A stretch of 64,000 nucleotides of DNA from Acidobacteriota bacterium (lineage in GTDB: Bacteria > Acidobacteriota > Holophagae > Acanthopleuribacterales > Acanthopleuribacteraceae): positions 248,001 to 312,000 of the forward strand of contig JAGQSC010000050.1 in assembly GCA_020439745.1 (NCBI GenBank), written 5' to 3'. The translations under genes were made by a program, and so were the position numbers. The notes beneath the pieces were generated by a model. It was not told the origin of the DNA. It saw only the letters and a program-made list of their open reading frames with translations, and did no database searches. Within the stretch, counting starts at the first letter, position 1. The number at the start of each line of letters is the position of its first letter. Shown in pieces: positions 63,101 through 64,000 of this stretch.

Positions 63101-64000
63101 GAAACAAAGGCTTTCCTTCGCGCAACACATCCAGCGTGGAGCCAAAATCTAGCGGAACGAGATCAGCCGGCCAATCCGGAGCGGTTTCCGCCCAAATGTT
63201 GGCGGTCTGCTCTCCTTTTAATACCAGCGACCCCAAGCCGTTTACCTGTGTTCTGGGCTCCACCTCCATGCCTTGCCAAAGTGCCTGACCATCAAATCCG
63301 TCCACGGAAAGCCAGGTGGGACGTTCGAATTCGAGATCTAGGGAAACCTCTTCTCCGTCCATGAACACGTCCAAAGGAGTCGCAACGGATAGGGGCCAGG
63401 TTCGTATCTCCAGCCCCACAGCGACTTCGTCGCGTTCTGGAACCCACAAGGTGTACCAGCGCTGACTAGGAGGTAAATGTACCTTCGACCATTGAAGCCT
63501 TGTATTTTGCTTGCCCACCGGCACCGACGCCCAGGAAACCGATTTTGACTTGAGGCCAAGGGTAAAATCGGCAATGCCCTTGCGAATCGGACGCATACGC
63601 ACCAGATACAGACCCTCGATTAGATCGACAGGCGTTCCTGGCAGAACATAGACGGGTTGCACTTGCCGCGAACTGCCTTCTACAAGTGCCGGCACAACCG
63701 AGAAATCGACCATGGCATTGTCGTCATCGTTCAGAATCAGCGTGTATGTGCCATCCTCAACCACCTCTAAGAAGAAAGACGTAGGTCCATTTAGATTGAT
63801 TTTGCGGCGCAAGGGTTGGGAGGCACTGACCATAGGGCCTTGAAAACGGACGGGCTCGGTTAAATCCGGGTGGCTGATCATTGCGGTCAGATCCATGGCA
63901 TCCACGCCCTGTTCTGATTGATGGACAGCAATAAAGACGTCACCCTTATCTCGATCCAGTGACACTTGGTGTTGGCGATGCAACACGCGCAAATCAACGA
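60108..64000 (-). CDS. Giant beta-sandwich extracytoplasmic protein, 5' end outside window
   Basis: The frame is open to the right edge, giving at least 1296 residues and no start. The chain is an array of beta-sandwich modules with PPC/pre-peptidase-like patterns: GTYTLILNDDDNAMVDFSV, DGLYRLETTGRLASDLIIRT, KGEYLVIAGPRGQSKGRMGL, PGEYRIKLERLDEDDFFNY, TGTYRLMLTAHGRQNGPVNL. No enzyme motif was recognised. The stop codon overlaps the alpha-2-macroglobulin start (ATGA), so the protein is translated with that inhibitor and PbpC. An accessory, adhesive or scaffold role in the same defence is inferred. The family is not recognised. Confidence 0.75.
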   Translation of the reverse strand, partial: VDLRVLHRQHQVSLDRDKGDVFIAVHQSEQGVDAMDLTAMISHPDLTEPVRFQGPMVSASQPLRRKINLNGPTSFFLEVVEDGTYTLILNDDDNAMVDFSVVPALVEGSSRQVQPVYVLPGTPVDLIEGLYLVRMRPIRKGIADFTLGLKSKSVSWASVPVGKQNTRLQWSKVHLPPSQRWYTLWVPERDEVAVGLEIRTWPLSVATPLDVFMDGEEVSLDLEFERPTWLSVDGFDGQALWQGMEVEPRTQVNGLGSLVLKGEQTANIWAETAPDWPADLVPLDFGSTLDVLREGKPLFRNYERGERAYFLLQVDEDGLYRLETTGRLASDLIIRTRMNPHIFSASENGIGRNALVQSYHRKGEYLVIAGPRGQSKGRMGLRLQRSELEQGQPLLTDEVARYQLDRDQAVAVPFQIKKKGTYQFQSLGLGKSFATRIEDHDQWPIVLRSDNTLQEVELEPGAYRLISLPFDVESRRLISFSEILPPPTREGKGPHVAHLNTAVKHQWRKGDPDIFQLRVPAQLPVSIHLTKGMKLSGFGPTEFIAVGGILEQVLLEPGEYRIKLERLDEDDFFNYEWRMDTDVLAIDAPKTLDRLPAEVTLSVGDATWARIQSEGRTDIQVKLYNQQGQLVAAQDDAGNDWNIDLPVFLETGTYRLMLTAHGRQNGPVNLSVKPFRTVTVQPESLAFEYVPEEPVDVVEVQLSSDQEAVVQVAGCPGPMSVTSHHGVTRFPLGEAQWLMEAGASITVACPCSDNTDFELKGDVLSFESVAQPSSTLSAGRHRLTSAEPATWIAEQPIGVATESSRGFHRTTTVDLSGGSAWVIADKRIRMNPLRLSDHLSLDVEGLNQVVVLIDASDDDLVVASSPSVDVGAAYGTDISWPDVIVGSLKTWIPARSGQYARFWNTNSDRAWTRLDLRVVKMRSSEQFQALEPGEVARVPMDHGWYELTLPPQVMAAATSKAQSSVQMADHRACQWIPDHPIDQVTLYNLSAQVASPVVLLTNPPAQSIIVDLAQPFEGIGNHVDSVRLPVKGSSDRQLRALGGAQGARFLTHAGAIKPLDQLEIGEHVGGWLDLPPHAGWYLIWEEDTPYQPIFPRPMMTSEHKEPGSWVLSGRLNGWTLDVTEPEMYRFTSDLPLSFGIFRGGVCVHFESGSRLDVAIPLDPATYQINVRLRPGETGGFMEVAHFAALPLDDGVNPKRWLQPSRVHAYELTTTGMKKIGMGAISDGGPITLSLFGTDMRLIEEGAVLIRDLPAGTYHIAVRGGLRPTAYQLALFGRKTETEIPETVVRAFMEDQP

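Overview
The window looks like chromosomal DNA of a Gram-negative bacterium. It has a type VI secretion core, an RND pump with an outer membrane channel, lipoproteins, and a bacterial alpha-2-macroglobulin paired with penicillin-binding protein 1C. The mix of a GWxTD/VWFA-type protein, a tricorn protease, a CxxCH protein of the planctomycete-cytochrome type, and many secreted proteins ending in short dockerin/EF-hand-like tails suggests Acidobacteriota (Holophagae/Acanthopleuribacter-like). This assignment is an inference from gene content; no rRNA or marker gene is present.

Left part (1-14.7 kb): a partial GWxTD/VWFA-like protein is divergent from a membrane-anchored, two-module Clp-type AAA+ ATPase. 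The ATPase carries a C-terminal domain resembling peptide chain release factor 2 without its GGQ catalytic domain. Next comes a promoter and a tight T6SS operon (tssJ-tssK-tssL-tssM-tagF-tssA). It encodes the membrane complex, the baseplate adaptor, a regulator and the TssA cap. Sheath, tube, tip and most baseplate genes are not in the window.

14.7-25.5 kb: an RRM RNA-binding protein gene with its own promoter, a structured leader and a terminator; a ThrE-type exporter; a GFA-family protein; then an ArsR-type regulator heading a five-gene efflux operon (TolC-like, adaptor, RND permease, DUF2892 protein). A secreted CxxCH protein follows, then an FAD oxidoreductase on the opposite strand.

25.5-38.8 kb: a tricorn-like S41 protease; a membrane-anchored unknown; a translationally coupled flavoprotein/ThDP-enzyme pair; a 550-base gap filled with palindromic elements; an ArsI/CadI-type dioxygenase followed by a SigZ-like ECF sigma factor with a cysteine-rich tail; a secreted repeat protein; a methyltransferase; and a secreted beta-helix protein.

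38.9-52.1 kb: a patatin/cPLA2-like membrane lipase; a Kelch protein split by a frameshift; an aminotransferase IV gene overlapping a sulfotransferase-like gene; a second sulfotransferase; a secreted endonuclease I with lamin-tail-like repeats; a choice-of-anchor-B protein; a 300-bp element with about 44-bp inverted ends; a small membrane protein; and an ICMT-like methyltransferase.

Right end (52.1-64 kb): an operon on the minus strand with overlapping or near-overlapping ends. A giant extracytoplasmic beta-sandwich protein (5' end outside the window) is followed by an alpha-2-macroglobulin with a CAEQ thioester motif, then PbpC. The best candidates for undescribed biology are the AAA+/release-factor fusion, the three-gene macroglobulin operon, and the arsI/sigma pair.
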